In this document: in pieces, positions 35,127 to 47,382 of the stretch
Layout of the letters: each line of letters begins with the position of its first letter
Position numbering within the stretch: the stretch's first letter is position 1
Source: Roseateles chitinivorans
GTDB lineage: Bacteria > Pseudomonadota > Gammaproteobacteria > Burkholderiales > Burkholderiaceae_C
Length of the DNA stretch: 56,629 nucleotides
Assembly: GCF_002761755.1 (NCBI RefSeq)
Contig: NZ_PEOG01000034.1
Span: 1-56,629 of the forward strand
Direction: 5' to 3'
The notes under the pieces: generated by a model
Told to the model about the DNA's origin: nothing
The model's database searches: none
What the model saw: only the letters and a program-made list of their open reading frames with translations
Position numbers and translations under genes: made by a program

Positions 35127-37061
35127 ATGAACAACAACAACGCCGTTCGCGCGACGGTGGCCCGTCGCGTTTCCATCTGGTCGAGCGCTGCGATCGCGGT
35201 GCTGCTGATCGTCATCTGCGGCGCCCTGTCCTGGGTGCTGACCAACCAGGCGCAGCAGCGCACGCTGGACTACATGTCGGCCGAGGCCTCGTCCGTCGCC
35301 CGCATCGCCGACGCGCTGGACCGCACCGCGCGCGACTCGGCGAACCGGCTGTACGACGTGCTGGCGGGCGATTTCACCGGTGGCGCCTTCACGCTGGAAG
35401 GCGACGGCGAGCTGGCTTTCAACGGCCAGAAGCTCAACGGCAATTTCGACGCGGTGGACCGATTCACGCGCCTGACCGGCGGCAACGCGACGATCTTCGC
35501 GCGCAAGGGCACGGACGACTTCATCCGCATCACCACCTCGGTGAAGAAGGAAGACGGCTCGCGGGCGGTCGGCACGACGCTGGACCGCGCCGGCGCGCCC
35601 TACGCCAAGCTCGCGACCGGCGAGACCTACGTCGGACCGACGACGCTGTTCAAGGTGCCCTACATGACCCGCTACTCGCCGATCAAGGACGCGAGCGGCA
35701 AGGTCGTCGGCGTGCTGTACATCGGCTTCGACATGCGGGGGCTGCAGCAGGAACTGGTCAAGATGGCCGACGCCGTCAAGCTCTACGGCACCGGCGGCAT
35801 GTACCTGCTGGATCCGGGCAAGACGCCGGCCGACGCGCTGCTGCGCGCGCATCCGCGCGCCCAGGGCAAGAAGCTGTCGGAGGTGTTGCCGGCGGACCAG
35901 GCCGAGCAGTACGTCAAGAAGATCACCGAGGACGCCGACGGCGTGCTGGAGGAAGTCCAGGCCGTCTACGGCGACAGCTACCAGGACGCGTTCGCGGTGG
36001 CGCGCAAGTCGCAGGCCACCGGCTGGTGGGTGGTCGCCGAAGCCTCGCGGGCGCAGGCGCTGGCGGCGCACAACACCACGCTGTGGGTGCTGTGGGGCTT
36101 GATGCTGGCGACCGTGGTGCTGCTGGGCCTGGGCGTGACCTGGATGCTGGGGCGCTGGGTGGGCCAGCCGCTGGCCGACCTGAACGAGGCCGTCGGCGCG
36201 GTGGCCAATGGCGACCTGACGCGGCCGGTCCACGTCCGCCAGCAGGATGACCTCGGTGCGCTCGCCGCGGGCGTCGAGCGCATGCGGCTGCAGCTGTCGC
36301 GCACGATCAACGAGGTGCGCCAGGCCAGCGACTCGATCGGCACGGCCTCGGCCGAGGTCGCGGCCGGCAGCCGCGACCTGTCCTCGCGGACCGAGCAGTC
36401 GGCCAGCCATCTGCAGGAAACCGCGTCGGCGCTCGAGGAGCTGGCCAGCTCCATGAGCCAGACCGCGGCGTCGGCCGCCCAGGCGCATCAACTGGTCGGC
36501 GAGTCCGACCGCGCGGCCCAGCGCGGCGGCAATGTCGTGGCGCAGGTGGTGACCACGATGGACGAGATCAGCGCGGCCAGCCGCCAGATCGGCGACATCA
36601 TCGGCACGATCGACTCGATCGCGTTCCAGACCAACATCCTGGCGCTGAATGCGGCGGTGGAAGCGGCGCGGGCCGGCGAGCAGGGCCGCGGATTCGCGGT
36701 CGTGGCCGCCGAGGTCCGCCAGCTGGCGCAGCGCAGCGCGGAGGCTGCCAAGCAGATCAAGGCGCTGATCACCGCCAGCGGCGAGCGGGTCGAGTCGGGC
36801 GCCCGGCTGGTGGGCGACACCGGCGAGGCGATGCGGGACATCGTGTCCAGCGTCAAGCGCGTGACCGACATCATTGGCGAGATCTCCACCGCGGCGCGCG
36901 AGCAGTCGCAGGGCGTGACCCGCATCAACGGCGCCGTCGCGCAGCTGGACCAGGGGACGCAGCAGAACGCCGCGCTGGTCGAGGAAAGCACCGCAGCCGC
37001 CGAGAGCCTGCGGGAGCAGGCGCATCGGCTGGTCGAGCAGGTCGGGCAGTTCAGGGTCTGA
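35127..37061 (+). CDS. Methyl-accepting chemotaxis protein with Cache-type sensor domain
   Basis: A 644-residue chemoreceptor. The first membrane helix is at ~16-40, followed by a periplasmic single-Cache domain (~45-310, with [21 protein letters not shown] and [17 protein letters not shown]). A second helix lies at ~320-343, then a HAMP domain ([22 protein letters not shown]) and the signalling hairpin whose tip reads [34 protein letters not shown] in pieces. The adaptation helices contain methylatable Glu/Gln pairs. It lacks the C-terminal CheR pentapeptide (ends QVGQFRV). The gene is alone; the kinase it serves is not in the window, although a cheB fragment lies at the left edge. Confidence 0.95.
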   Translation: MNNNNAVRATVARRVSIWSSAAIAVLLIVICGALSWVLTNQAQQRTLDYMSAEASSVARIADALDRTARDSANRLYDVLAGDFTGGAFTLEGDGELAFNGQKLNGNFDAVDRFTRLTGGNATIFARKGTDDFIRITTSVKKEDGSRAVGTTLDRAGAPYAKLATGETYVGPTTLFKVPYMTRYSPIKDASGKVVGVLYIGFDMRGLQQELVKMADAVKLYGTGGMYLLDPGKTPADALLRAHPRAQGKKLSEVLPADQAEQYVKKITEDADGVLEEVQAVYGDSYQDAFAVARKSQATGWWVVAEASRAQALAAHNTTLWVLWGLMLATVVLLGLGVTWMLGRWVGQPLADLNEAVGAVANGDLTRPVHVRQQDDLGALAAGVERMRLQLSRTINEVRQASDSIGTASAEVAAGSRDLSSRTEQSASHLQETASALEELASSMSQTAASAAQAHQLVGESDRAAQRGGNVVAQVVTTMDEISAASRQIGDIIGTIDSIAFQTNILALNAAVEAARAGEQGRGFAVVAAEVRQLAQRSAEAAKQIKALITASGERVESGARLVGDTGEAMRDIVSSVKRVTDIIGEISTAAREQSQGVTRINGAVAQLDQGTQQNAALVEESTAAAESLREQAHRLVEQVGQFRV

Positions 37062-37091
37062 TCCCTGCGGCGGTCCTTGCCGCCGCCGCTG

Positions 37092-37219
37092 GCCCTCTCC
37101 CCGACCCTCCCCCGCAAGCGGGAGAGGGAGAGGGAGAGGGAGTCAATGAGCAGCGCCGCCATGGGCCGGAGAGTCTTCTCCCTCGCCCCGCTTGCGGGAC
37201 AGGGCTGGGGTGAGGGGCG
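37092..37219. repeat. Inverted pair of REP-like elements
   Basis: The block at 37093-37142 (CCCTCTCCCCGACCC, then CCCGCAAGCGGGAGAGGGAG) recurs in the opposite direction at 37176-37219 (on the minus strand CCCCTCACCCCAGCCC, then TCCCGCAAGCGGGGCGAGGG). Each copy carries the small palindrome CCCGC-AA-GCGGG or its near equivalent. The pair fills the convergent gap between the chemoreceptor and the DUF3683 gene and could act as a bidirectional terminator. The first copy also contains three GAGAGG hexamers in tandem. Confidence 0.65.
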
Positions 37220-37240
37220 CGCCCTAGCGCGCCCGCCTCC

Positions 37241-40200
37241 TCAGACGAGCACCCGCTCGATCCCGCCGTTGTTGGCCTTGGCCACGTACTCCGGCATCCA
37301 GTTCTCGCCGAGGATCTTGCGGGCCATCTCGACCACGATGTAGTCCGCCTCGAGCAGCCCGTTCTGCAGGTCCCCGCCATAGCGGCTCAGCCCCTGCAGG
37401 CACGACGGGCAACTGGTCAGGATCTTGAGGTTCTCCTCCGCCCCGACCTTGCCGGTCGCGCGCAACTGGGTCTCGGCCTTGCGCAGTTCCTCTTCCTTGC
37501 GGAAGCGCACCTGCGTCGACACATCCGGCCGCGTCACCCCCAGCGTGCCGCTCTCGCCGCAGCAGCGCTCGCTCTTCATCACCTCCGGCCCGACCAGCGC
37601 CTTCACCGTCTTCATCGGGTCCTGCAGCTTCATCGGCGAGTGGCAGGGGTCGTGATACAGGTAGGCCTGCTTGGCGTCGAGCTGGATGCCCTTCTCCAGC
37701 AGGTACTCGTGGATGTCGACGATGCGGCAGCCGGGGAAGATGTCCTCGAACTTGTAGCCCTGCAGCTGGTCATAGCAGGTGCCGCAGCTCACCACCACCG
37801 TCTTGATGTCGAGGTAGTTCAGCGTGTTGGCCACGCGGTGGAACAGCACCCGGTTGTCGGTGATGATCTTCTCGGCCTTGTCGAACTGTCCGGATCCGCG
37901 CTGCGGATAGCCGCAGCACAGGTAGCCCGGCGGCAGCACCGTCTGCACGCCGGCGTGCCAGAGCATCGCCTGCGTGGCCAGGCCGACCTGGCTGAACAGC
38001 CGCTCCGACCCGCAGCCGGGGAAGTAGAAGACCGCCTCCGCGTCCGCCGAGGCCTTCTGCGGGTTGCGGATGATCGGGACGTAGTTCTTGTCCTCGATGT
38101 CGAGCAGCGCGCGGGCCGTCTTCTTCGGCAGCCCGCCCGGCAGCTTCTTGTTGATGAAGTGGATCACCTGCTCCTTGACCGGCGCGACACCCACCGTCGC
38201 CGGCGGCGCGCTGGTCTGCTTGCGCGCCACGCGCTTGAGCAGGCTGTTGGCCACACGCTGCGCCTTGAAGCCGACACCGACCATCGCCGCGCGGGCGATC
38301 TTGATCGTCTCCGGGTTCGTCGCGTTGAGCATGAACATCGCTGCCGCGTTGCCGGGCTTGAAGCTCTTCTTGCCCATCTTGCGCAGCAGGTTGCGCATGT
38401 TCATCGTGACGTCGCCGAAGTCGATCTTCACCGGGCAGGGATTCACGCACTTGTGGCAGACGGTGCAGTGGTCGGCGACGTCCTCGAACTCCTCCCAATG
38501 CTTGATCGACACGCCGCGGCGGGTCTGCTCCTCGTAGAGGAAGGCCTCCACCAGCAGCGAGGTCGCCAGGATCTTGTTGCGCGGGCTGTAGAGCAGGTTG
38601 GCCCGCGGCACGTGCGTCGCGCAGACCGGCTTGCACTTGCCGCAGCGCAGGCAGTCCTTGATCGACTCGCTGATCGCGCCGATGTCGCTCTGCTGCATGA
38701 TCAGCGACTCGTGGCCCATCAGGCCGAAGCTGGGCGTGTAGGCGTTGGTCAGGTCGGCGAAGGTGTTCTGGCCGCCGTGGCCACCGGTGCCCGGGCGCAG
38801 CAGCTTGCCCTTGTTGAAGCGGCCTTCCGGGTCGACCTTGGCCTTGTAGCCGGCGAAGCCCGCCAGCTCCTCGTCGTTGAGGAACTCCAGCTTGGTGATG
38901 CCGATGCCGTGCTCGCCCGAGATCACGCCATCCAGCGAGCGCGCCAGGGTCATGATCCGCGCCACCGCCTCGTGCGCGGTCTGCAGCATCTCGTAGTTGT
39001 CGGAGTTCACCGGGATGTTGGTGTGCACGTTGCCGTCGCCGGCATGCATGTGCAGCGCCACCCAGACCCGGCCACGCAGCACCTCCTTGTGGATGCGCTT
39101 GCACTCGGCCAGGATCGGCGCGAACGAGGCACCGGCGAAGACGTCCTGCAGCGGCTTGAGGATCTGCCGTTTCCAGCTCGCCCGCAGCGTGTAGTCCTGC
39201 AGCTGCTCGAAGTAGCTGCGTTCGCCGTCGCGCGGCAGGTCCAGCTCCTGCATCCAGGTGCGCCACTGCGCGCCCACCTCGTCCAGCAGCGCCAGCGCCT
39301 GGGCCACGCGGTCCTCGAGCAGTTCGGCGCTGGGGATCTCGCCGGCGTCGTCGCTCTTGCCCAGCGGCAGGTTGCCCGCGGCGAAGAATTCGCGCAGCGC
39401 CTCGACCAGCGCCAGCTTGTTGCGCAGCGACAGCTCGATGTTGATGCGCTCGATGCCCAGCGTGTACTCGCCCATGCGGGGCAGCGGGATCACGACGTCC
39501 TCGTTCACCTTGAACGCGTTGGTGTGCTTCGAGATCGCCGCGGTGCGCTTGCGGTCCAGCCAGAACTTCTTGCGCGCGTCGGCGCTGACGGCGACGAAGC
39601 CTTCGCCCGAGCGGCCGTTGGCCAGGCGCACCACCTCGCTGGTGGCGCGGGCGACCTCATCGGCATCGTCGCCGACGATGTCGCCGATCAGCACCATCTT
39701 GGGCAACCCGCCGCGCTTGCTCTTGGTCGCATAGCCGACCGCCTTCAGGTAGCGGTCGTCCAGGTGCTCGAGGCCAGCGAGGATCGCCCCGTTCGGCTTC
39801 TTCATCTCGCCGAACATGAAGTCCTTGATGTCGACGATCGACGGCACGCAGTCCTTCGGATTGCCGAAGAATTCGAGGCAGACGGTGCGCACATGCGCCG
39901 GCATGCGGTGCACGATCCAGCGCGCGCTGGTGATCAGGCCGTCGCAGCCTTCCTTCTGCACGCCCGGCAGGCCGGCCAGGAACTTGTCGGTGACGTCCTT
40001 GCCCAGGCCCTCCTTGCGGAAGGTGCGGCCGGGAATGTCCAGACGCTCGGTGCGCTCCAGCGTCTTGCCGGTCGCGTCGTAGTAGTGCAGGTCGAAGCTG
40101 GCGACCTCGACGTCGTGGATCTTCCCGAGGTTGTGGTTGACGCGCACGACCTCGAGCCATTTCGCGTCCGGCGTGACCATGCGCCACGAGGCGAGGTTGT

Positions 40201-41164
40201 CCAGCGCGGTGCCCCACAGGACGGCCTTCTTGCCGCCGGCGTTCATCGCGATGTTGCCGCCGATGCAGGACGCCTCCGCCGACGTCGGGTCGACCGCGAA
40301 GACGAAGCCATGCAGCTCCGCCAGGTCGGACACGCGCTGGGTGACCACGCCGGCCTCGGTCCAGATCGTGGGCACCTCGCGGTCCACGCCCGGCAGGCGC
40401 TGCATCTCGACGCCGCGCATGGCCTCGAGCTTCTCGGTGTTGATCACCGCGCTGTTCCAGACCAGCGGCACCGCGCCGCCGGTGTAGCCGGTGCCGCCGC
40501 CGCGCGGGATCACCGTCAGGCCCAGCTCGAAGCAGCCCGCCACCAGGGCGGCCATCTCGGCCTCCGTGTCCGGTGTCAGCACGACGAAGGGGTACTCGAC
40601 ACGCCAGTCGGTCGCGTCGGTGACGTGCGCGACACGGGACAGCCCGTCGTACTTGATGTTGTCCTTGGCGGTGTGCTTCGCGAACACCTTGGTGGCGCGC
40701 TTGCGCAGCTCGGCCACCTGGTCGAACTGGTGCGAGAACGCGGCCACGGCGGCCTCGGCCGCGGTCAGCAGTTCGCCGACCCAGGCGTCGCGCTTGGCGT
40801 CGCCCTCCGGATGGCGGCGGCGCTGCACCTCGCCCAGGCGATGGCGCAGCGCGCCGATCAGCGCTTCGCGGCGCTTGGGGTTGTCCAGCAGGTCGTCCTG
40901 CAGGTAGGGGTTGCGCTGGACCACCCAGATGTCGCCCAGCACCTCGTACAGCATCCGCGCGGAACGGCCGGTCTGGCGCTCGCCGCGCAGCTGGTCCAGC
41001 AGCTCCCAGGCGCGGGCGCCGAGCAGGCGAAGGACGATTTCGCGATCGGAGAAGGAGGTGTAGTTGTACGGAATCTCGCGCAGCCGGGCGGCGGGCGTGT
41101 GCGGCGGGGTCACGTCGCCGGCCATCGCGGGGTCGGCGGGCATCAGCAGATGCGGTGCGTTCAT
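37241..41164 (-). CDS. DUF3683 FAD-binding oxidoreductase fused to an Fe-S (CCG) reductase
   Basis: A 1307-residue flavo-iron-sulfur dehydrogenase. In order: DUF3683 (~20-130, [19 protein letters not shown]); an FAD-binding PCMH domain (~210-480, [33 protein letters not shown]); an FAD-linked oxidase C-terminal domain ending near [10 protein letters not shown]; two 4Fe-4S clusters ([11 protein letters not shown] and [12 protein letters not shown]); and two cysteine-rich CCG domains ([14 protein letters not shown] to [12 protein letters not shown], and YHDPCHSPM to [10 protein letters not shown]). This combines GlcD- or D-lactate-dehydrogenase-like and GlpC-like parts in one chain, so it probably oxidises a D-2-hydroxyacid and passes electrons to quinone. 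ATG 41164 is preferred; a start at 41245 also lacks a ribosome-binding site. Confidence 0.9.
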   Translation of the reverse strand: MNAPHLLMPADPAMAGDVTPPHTPAARLREIPYNYTSFSDREIVLRLLGARAWELLDQLRGERQTGRSARMLYEVLGDIWVVQRNPYLQDDLLDNPKRREALIGALRHRLGEVQRRRHPEGDAKRDAWVGELLTAAEAAVAAFSHQFDQVAELRKRATKVFAKHTAKDNIKYDGLSRVAHVTDATDWRVEYPFVVLTPDTEAEMAALVAGCFELGLTVIPRGGGTGYTGGAVPLVWNSAVINTEKLEAMRGVEMQRLPGVDREVPTIWTEAGVVTQRVSDLAELHGFVFAVDPTSAEASCIGGNIAMNAGGKKAVLWGTALDNLASWRMVTPDAKWLEVVRVNHNLGKIHDVEVASFDLHYYDATGKTLERTERLDIPGRTFRKEGLGKDVTDKFLAGLPGVQKEGCDGLITSARWIVHRMPAHVRTVCLEFFGNPKDCVPSIVDIKDFMFGEMKKPNGAILAGLEHLDDRYLKAVGYATKSKRGGLPKMVLIGDIVGDDADEVARATSEVVRLANGRSGEGFVAVSADARKKFWLDRKRTAAISKHTNAFKVNEDVVIPLPRMGEYTLGIERINIELSLRNKLALVEALREFFAAGNLPLGKSDDAGEIPSAELLEDRVAQALALLDEVGAQWRTWMQELDLPRDGERSYFEQLQDYTLRASWKRQILKPLQDVFAGASFAPILAECKRIHKEVLRGRVWVALHMHAGDGNVHTNIPVNSDNYEMLQTAHEAVARIMTLARSLDGVISGEHGIGITKLEFLNDEELAGFAGYKAKVDPEGRFNKGKLLRPGTGGHGGQNTFADLTNAYTPSFGLMGHESLIMQQSDIGAISESIKDCLRCGKCKPVCATHVPRANLLYSPRNKILATSLLVEAFLYEEQTRRGVSIKHWEEFEDVADHCTVCHKCVNPCPVKIDFGDVTMNMRNLLRKMGKKSFKPGNAAAMFMLNATNPETIKIARAAMVGVGFKAQRVANSLLKRVARKQTSAPPATVGVAPVKEQVIHFINKKLPGGLPKKTARALLDIEDKNYVPIIRNPQKASADAEAVFYFPGCGSERLFSQVGLATQAMLWHAGVQTVLPPGYLCCGYPQRGSGQFDKAEKIITDNRVLFHRVANTLNYLDIKTVVVSCGTCYDQLQGYKFEDIFPGCRIVDIHEYLLEKGIQLDAKQAYLYHDPCHSPMKLQDPMKTVKALVGPEVMKSERCCGESGTLGVTRPDVSTQVRFRKEEELRKAETQLRATGKVGAEENLKILTSCPSCLQGLSRYGGDLQNGLLEADYIVVEMARKILGENWMPEYVAKANNGGIERVLV

Positions 41165-41552
41165 GGCGGCCAGGTGCTCGCGCACCGGGGTTGCGGCAGG
41201 CCGGCGCCCTGGGGAAGGTGCCGATGCCAGGCTGGGGGAAAGCATGGGGCCCGGTGCCGGACGGCGCCCCGGACTTGTGGTCCCCGCGCCCGCTGGACAC
41301 GGGGTTGGAAGGGGCGTTCGCGATGGCCGCGATCAGCGGCCGGCCCGGTTCGGGCAATGGGCGGAATCCTACCGCAGCGCCAGAGGGCCAGCCCCGGCGA
41401 GGGACTCTAGGGAAGGGTGGCTTCGCACCCTGCGATGGATGGTTCGCCAGTGTCACAATGCGCCGATAAGCTCGCCGGCCCCCGGTGGACCGTCCACCCG
41501 ACGATGTCCGCCCCGGGACCGCAAAACCACCCTCCCCGAGCATCGGAGACCC
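41165..41552. other. Divergent region between the DUF3683 gene and ugpB
   Basis: GC-rich, with no hairpin-plus-T terminator or convincing sigma-70 site. A single GTGTCAC half-site near 41451 recalls half of a Pho box, but no second half-site follows at the required distance. Both promoters presumably lie here but cannot be placed. Confidence 0.45.
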
Positions 41553-42875
41553 ATGAAGCCTCTCAAGACCTCCCTGCTGGCCGCGTCCGTCGCGGCCGTC
41601 GCGCTGATGACCCCGTTCGCCGCCTCGGCCCAGACCGAGATCCAGTGGTGGCACTCGATGGGCGGTGCCCTCGGCGACTGGGTCAACGACCTGGCCAAGG
41701 ACTTCAACGCCAGCCAGAAGGACTACAAGATCGTCCCGACCTACAAGGGCAGCTACGACGAATCGATGGCCGGCGCCATCGCCGCCTTCCGTGCCGGCAA
41801 CGCGCCGCACATCCTGCAGGTGTTCGAGGTCGGCACCGCCACGATGATGGCCAGCAAGGGCGCCATCGTGCCGGTGGGCCAGGTGATGCAGCAGGCCGGC
41901 GCCAAGTTCGACAACGCCGCCTATGTTCCTGCCGTCGCCGGCTACTACACCGCGCCCAACGGCCAGATGCTGAGCTTCCCCTTCAACAGCTCGACCACCG
42001 TCTTCCACTACAACAAGGACGCGTTCAAGGCCGCCGGCCTGGATCCCAACAAGCCGCCGAGCTCCTGGCCCGAGGTGGCCGCCGCGGCCGCCAAGCTCAA
42101 GGCGGCCGGCCACAAGTGCCCGTTCACCACCAGCTGGGTCAGCTGGACGCAGCTGGAGAGCTTCTCCGCCTGGCACAACGTCGAGTACGCGACGAAGAAC
42201 AACGGCTTCGGCGGCCTGGACGCGCGGCTGGCGTTCAACTCGCCGCTGCATGTGCGTCACATCGAGAACCTGGCCAACATGGCCAAGCAGGGCCTGTTCG
42301 TCTACAAGGGCCGCGGCAACACGGCCGACGCGACCTTCTATTCGGGCGAATGCGCGATGATGACCGGCTCCTCCGGCCTGTACGCCAACATCAAGAAGAA
42401 CGCCAAGTTCGCCTCCGGCATCGCGCCGCTGCCCTACTACCCCGACGTGCCCGGCGCGCCGCAGAACACGGTGATCGGCGGCGCCAGCCTGTGGGTGATG
42501 GCGGGCAAGAAGCCGGCCGAATACAAGGGCGTGGCCGCCTTCTTCCAGTACCTGTCCAAGGCCGAGGTCGCCTCCGAGAGCCACAAGCGCACCGGCTACC
42601 TGCCGGTGACCAAGGCGGCCTACGAGCTGACCGAGCAGAGCGGCTTCTACAAGCAGAACCCGGGCACCGACGTGGCCGTGCAGCAGATGATCCGCAAGAC
42701 GACCGACAAGTCGCGCGGCGTGCGGCTGGGCAACTTCGCGCAGATCCGCACCATCATCGACGAGGAGATGGAGCAGGTCTGGGCCGGCAAGAAGCAGCCC
42801 AAGGAAGGCCTGGACGCCGCGGTCAAGCGTGGCAACGAGCTGCTCGAGCGCTTCCAGAAATCCGCCAAGCTCTGA
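41553..42875 (+). CDS. ugpB: sn-Glycerol-3-phosphate ABC transporter, periplasmic binding protein
   Basis: A 440-residue binding protein with signal peptide (SLLAASVAAVALMTPFAASA). The mature start TEIQWWHSMGGALGDWVNDL and SFPFNSSTTVFHYNKDAFKAAG are diagnostic of UgpB, and FSGECAMMTGSSG-like (YSGECAMMTGSSGLYANI) matches its ligand-pocket region. It delivers glycerol-3-phosphate or glycerophosphocholine to the membrane components encoded just downstream. It is first in the order ugpB-A-E-C-Q, the same as in E. coli. Confidence 0.96.
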   Translation: MKPLKTSLLAASVAAVALMTPFAASAQTEIQWWHSMGGALGDWVNDLAKDFNASQKDYKIVPTYKGSYDESMAGAIAAFRAGNAPHILQVFEVGTATMMASKGAIVPVGQVMQQAGAKFDNAAYVPAVAGYYTAPNGQMLSFPFNSSTTVFHYNKDAFKAAGLDPNKPPSSWPEVAAAAAKLKAAGHKCPFTTSWVSWTQLESFSAWHNVEYATKNNGFGGLDARLAFNSPLHVRHIENLANMAKQGLFVYKGRGNTADATFYSGECAMMTGSSGLYANIKKNAKFASGIAPLPYYPDVPGAPQNTVIGGASLWVMAGKKPAEYKGVAAFFQYLSKAEVASESHKRTGYLPVTKAAYELTEQSGFYKQNPGTDVAVQQMIRKTTDKSRGVRLGNFAQIRTIIDEEMEQVWAGKKQPKEGLDAAVKRGNELLERFQKSAKL

Positions 42876-42961
42876 TCCCGCATTGAACCGGCCCGGGGCG
42901 GCGCGGGCCGCTCCGGCGGTTCTCCCGCCGCCCCCTCGATTCCTCTCGACGTCAATCCCGG

Positions 42962-43849
42962 ATGTCCCAACAGAAACGCGTGGTGTTCCGATCGCGCTGG
43001 CTGCCCTGGCTGCTGCTGGCGCCACAGGCGCTGGTGATCGGCGTGTTCTTCTTCTGGCCCGCCAGCCAGGCGCTGCTGCAGAGCCTGCAGCAGCAGGATG
43101 CCTTCGGCCTGTCCACCGAATGGGTCGGCCTGGACAACTTCCGCCAGCTGTTCAACGACGACAGCTACCTCGCCTCGTTCAAGACGACGGCGATGTTCTC
43201 GCTGCTGGTGGCGGTGCTGGGGCTGGCGGTGTCGCTGCTGCTGGCCACGATGGCCAATCGCGTGGTGCGCGCCGCGCCGGTCTACAAGACGCTGCTGATC
43301 TGGCCCTACGCGGTCGCGCCGGCGATCGCCGGCGTGCTGTGGCTGTTCATGTTCGCGCCGTCCATCGGCGTCGTGGCCTATGGCCTGCAGCGCGTGGGCA
43401 TCCAGTGGAATCACCTGCTCAATGCCGACCACGCGATGGCGCTGGTGGTGATGGCCGCGGTCTGGAAGCAGGTCTCGTACAACTTCCTGTTCTTCCTGGC
43501 GGGACTGCAGTCGATCCCCAAGTCGCTGATCGAGGCCGCCGCGATCGACGGCGCCGGCCCGTGGCGCCGCTTCTGGACGATCACCTTCCCGCTGCTGTCG
43601 CCGACCTCGTTCTTCCTGCTGGTGATCAACGTGGTCTACGCCTTCTTCGACACCTTCGGCATCATCGACGCCGCCACCCAGGGCGGCCCCGGCAAGGACA
43701 CCGCGATCCTCGTCTACAAGGTCTACTACGACGGCTTCAAGGCGCTGGACCTGGGCGGCTCGGCCGCGCAGAGCGTGGTGCTGATGGCGATCGTGGTCGC
43801 GCTGACCGTCATCCAGTTCCGTTTCGTCGAGAAGAAGGTGCAGTACTGA
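42962..43849 (+). CDS. ugpA: sn-Glycerol-3-phosphate ABC transporter permease UgpA
   Basis: A 295-residue inner-membrane permease with six helices ([20 protein letters not shown] at the start). The EAA loop that contacts the ATPase is present ([20 protein letters not shown]). [21 protein letters not shown] is a UgpA hallmark. It follows ugpB by 86 bases and precedes ugpE with a one-base gap. Confidence 0.96.
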   Translation: MSQQKRVVFRSRWLPWLLLAPQALVIGVFFFWPASQALLQSLQQQDAFGLSTEWVGLDNFRQLFNDDSYLASFKTTAMFSLLVAVLGLAVSLLLATMANRVVRAAPVYKTLLIWPYAVAPAIAGVLWLFMFAPSIGVVAYGLQRVGIQWNHLLNADHAMALVVMAAVWKQVSYNFLFFLAGLQSIPKSLIEAAAIDGAGPWRRFWTITFPLLSPTSFFLLVINVVYAFFDTFGIIDAATQGGPGKDTAILVYKVYYDGFKALDLGGSAAQSVVLMAIVVALTVIQFRFVEKKVQY

Positions 43850-43850
43850 C

Positions 43851-44699
43851 ATGGTCGAGCGCCGCCCCGCCCTCACGCTGCTGTCCCACCTGATCCTGGT
43901 GCTCGGCGTATTGATCGTCGCCTTCCCGCTGTACATCGCCTTCGTCGCCTCGACGCAGACGGCCGCGGAGATCGTCCAGTCGCCGATGTCGCTCACCCCC
44001 GGAGCGCACCTGGTCGACAACTACTCGGCCGCGCTGTTCGGCAGCAGCGGCGCCGGCTCCAAGGCGCCGGTCGGACAGATGATGTGGATCAGCTTCGTCT
44101 CCGCGATGGTCATCGCGGTGGGCAAGATCGCGATCTCGCTGCTGTCCGCCTTCGCGATCGTCTACTTCCGCTTCCCCGCGCGCAATTTCTTCTTCTGGGC
44201 CATCTTCGTCACCCTGATGCTGCCGGTGGAGGTCCGCATCGGGCCGACCTACCAGGTCGTCTCCGACCTGAAGATGCTCAACACCTATGCCGGCCTGACG
44301 GTGCCGCTGATCGCCTCCGCGACGGCGACCTTCCTGTTCCGGCAGTTCTTCCTGACCGTGCCCGACGAACTGGTCGAGGCCTCCCGCATCGACGGCGCCG
44401 GGCCGATGAAGTTCTTCCGTGACGTGCTGCTGCCGCTGTCGCGCACCAGCATCGCGGCGCTCTTCGTCATCCAGTTCATCTACGGCTGGAACCAGTACCT
44501 GTGGCCGCTGCTGGTGACGACCGACGAGCAGATGTACCCGGTGGTCATCGGCATCAAGCGGATGATCAGCGGCGGCGACGCCGCCAACGACTGGAACGTG
44601 ATCATGGCCACCGCGATGCTGGCGATGATCCCGCCGGCGCTGGTGGTGGTGCTGATGCAGCGATGGTTCGTCAAGGGCCTCGTGGACGCCGAGAAGTAA
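43851..44699 (+). CDS. ugpE: sn-Glycerol-3-phosphate ABC transporter permease UgpE
   Basis: A 282-residue permease with six helices, partner of UgpA. The EAA loop is [40 protein letters not shown] and [21 protein letters not shown] are characteristic of UgpE. The gene begins one base after the ugpA stop, so translation is probably coupled. Confidence 0.96.
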   Translation: MVERRPALTLLSHLILVLGVLIVAFPLYIAFVASTQTAAEIVQSPMSLTPGAHLVDNYSAALFGSSGAGSKAPVGQMMWISFVSAMVIAVGKIAISLLSAFAIVYFRFPARNFFFWAIFVTLMLPVEVRIGPTYQVVSDLKMLNTYAGLTVPLIASATATFLFRQFFLTVPDELVEASRIDGAGPMKFFRDVLLPLSRTSIAALFVIQFIYGWNQYLWPLLVTTDEQMYPVVIGIKRMISGGDAANDWNVIMATAMLAMIPPALVVVLMQRWFVKGLVDAEK

Positions 44700-44719
44700 A
44701 GACACAAGAAGAGACTCCG

Positions 44720-45817
<1,098 letters not shown>

Positions 45818-45899
45818 CGCGCGGCCGGACGCCACCGGCGTGCGGCCCATCTCGACCGGCCACAGACGAGCGATCGCGACAGCGAACAGGGAGAACGAC

Positions 45900-46676
45900 A
45901 TGACGGTCTCGATGCATTCCCTCGATGAACCCAGCTGGCCGTGGTCAGTGCCGTTCTGGGTGGCCCATCGGGGGGCCGGCAAGCTCGCACCCGAGAACAC
46001 GCTGGCCGCGTTCCGGGAAGGCGCGCGGCATGGCTATCGCGCCTTCGAGTGCGACGTGAAGCTGAGCGCCGATGACGTGCCCTTCCTTCTGCACGACGCG
46101 ACCCTGGACCGCACGACGACCGCGCGCGGCCGCGCCGCCGACCGGAGCTGGAGCGAGCTGTCGCGACTGGACGCCGGACGCTGGCACAGCCGCGCCTTCG
46201 CCGGCGAGCCGCCCGCAAGCCTGGAGAGCATCGCGGCCTTCGTGCGTCGCAACCAGCATGTGCTGAACATCGAGCTCAAGCCCACGCCGGGCGACGAGTT
46301 CCGCACCGGCGAGATCGTCGGCCGGGAGGTGCTGCGGCTGTGGGAGGAGACGGCACCGCTGTCGGTGCTGTTCAGCAGCTTCCAGCCAGAGGCGCTGCGC
46401 GGCGCCCGCGAATCGGCGCCGCAGGTGCCACGCGGGCTCCTGCTCGACAAGCTCGAGGGCGACGGCTGGCTGCAACTGGCCCAATCGCTGGGCTGCCGGG
46501 CGGTCATCACGCATTACGCGCTGATGGACCAGGCGCTGGTCGCGCGGTTGCGCGAGGCGGAAATGAAGGCGCTGGTCTACACCGTCAACGACGCCGCGGC
46601 CGCGCAATGGCTGATCGCCAATGGCGTGGACGGCATCATCACCGACGCGGTCGACCGCTTCAGCCCGACCGCCTGA
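45900..46676 (+). CDS. ugpQ: Glycerophosphodiester phosphodiesterase, cytoplasmic type
   Basis: A 258-residue GDPD enzyme that splits glycerophosphodiesters into glycerol-3-phosphate and an alcohol. Motifs: VAHRGAGKLAPENTLAAF (catalytic His and Arg-Glu pair), AFECDVKLSADDVPFLLHDATLDRTT split across the active site, and NIELKPTPG. The C-terminal VYTVNDAAAAQWLIANGVDGIITD is typical. There is no signal peptide, so it acts on imported substrates. It is the last gene of the ugp operon, 82 bases after ugpC. Confidence 0.95.
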   Translation: MTVSMHSLDEPSWPWSVPFWVAHRGAGKLAPENTLAAFREGARHGYRAFECDVKLSADDVPFLLHDATLDRTTTARGRAADRSWSELSRLDAGRWHSRAFAGEPPASLESIAAFVRRNQHVLNIELKPTPGDEFRTGEIVGREVLRLWEETAPLSVLFSSFQPEALRGARESAPQVPRGLLLDKLEGDGWLQLAQSLGCRAVITHYALMDQALVARLREAEMKALVYTVNDAAAAQWLIANGVDGIITDAVDRFSPTA

Positions 46677-46693
46677 CCGCCCTCGTCGCCGCC

Positions 46694-46738
46694 GATGCGG
46701 CCAATGCAGCGATGCGGCCAATGCAGCCAATGCGGCCG
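46694..46738. repeat. Two 17-bp direct repeats plus partial third copy
   Basis: GATGCGGCCAATGCAGC is repeated exactly (46694-46710 and 46711-46727), followed by a partial CAATGCGGCC. It lies in the convergent gap between ugpQ and the acetyltransferase gene and has no evident function. Confidence 0.8.
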
Positions 46739-46757
46739 GTGAAGGCCGCCAGTGCCG

Positions 46758-47372
46758 TCAACGCGCCGGCTCCCGCAGCTCGGTGAGCGCCGTCATGCCG
46801 TAGACGCAGCTGTCGCACGCCTCGCCCGCGACATCGAGCGCGTCGCGTCGCAGCACGCCTTCCAGCGTGAAGCCGCAGCGCTCGGCCACCGCGCGGCTCG
46901 CCGCGTTGCGGCTGTCGGTGCGGATCTCCAGGCGGCGCGCCCGCAATTGCTCGAAGCCCAGGCGCACCAGCGCGGCGACGACTTCGACGACCAGACCCCG
47001 GCCGGTGTGCGACGGCACGATCCAGTAGCCCAGCTCGAAGCGGCGCACCTGCCAGTCGGGCGAGTGCAGCCCCGCCCCGCCGATCAGACGCCCGGGCCGC
47101 CCCTCCGCGCCGCGCTCGTGCAGGTAGTAGCCGAGGTGCTCGCGCTGCAGGAACTGCGCCTGCATGCGCCGCACGACGCCCTCGGATTGCTCGACGGTGG
47201 GCGTCTCGTGCGCCCAGGGCATCCAGGGCTTGAGATGCTCCTGGCCCTCGAGCACCGCACGGTTCAGCGCGGGACCGAGGCCGGCGCGCGGCGACAGCAG
47301 CACGAGCCGGGCGGTGTCGAGCCGCTCGGGCACCTCGACCAGGAGCGGATCCGGGGCGGTTTGAATGCGCAT
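46758..47372 (-). CDS. GNAT family N-acetyltransferase (RimJ/RimL-like)
   Basis: A 204-residue acetyltransferase of the ribosomal-protein-Ser/Ala branch. It has the typical start ERLDTARLVLLSPRAGLG, HLKPWMPWAHETPT, acetyl-CoA site ELGYWIVPSHTGRGLVVEVV (the Q/RxxGxG/A region) and the late motif RNAASRAVAERCGFTLEGVLR. The acceptor could be a protein N-terminus or a small amine and cannot be predicted. It starts ten bases after the MFS stop and is probably co-transcribed with that gene. Confidence 0.88.
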   Translation of the reverse strand: MRIQTAPDPLLVEVPERLDTARLVLLSPRAGLGPALNRAVLEGQEHLKPWMPWAHETPTVEQSEGVVRRMQAQFLQREHLGYYLHERGAEGRPGRLIGGAGLHSPDWQVRRFELGYWIVPSHTGRGLVVEVVAALVRLGFEQLRARRLEIRTDSRNAASRAVAERCGFTLEGVLRRDALDVAGEACDSCVYGMTALTELREPAR

Positions 47373-47382
47373 GGGTCGGACC

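Noticed and set aside
37093..37142. CRISPR-like or phage attachment repeats
   Set aside because: The repeats are an inverted pair with short hexamer runs; there are no regularly spaced spacers, cas genes or integrase.
41445..41475. Pho box before ugpB
   Set aside because: Only one GTGTCAC half-site is visible; the second direct-repeat half expected about 11 bases away is absent.
39657..43025. Long minus-strand frame spanning the DUF3683 start and ugpB
   Set aside because: It runs antisense to ugpB and out of frame with the DUF3683 gene, with low-complexity composition and no domain.
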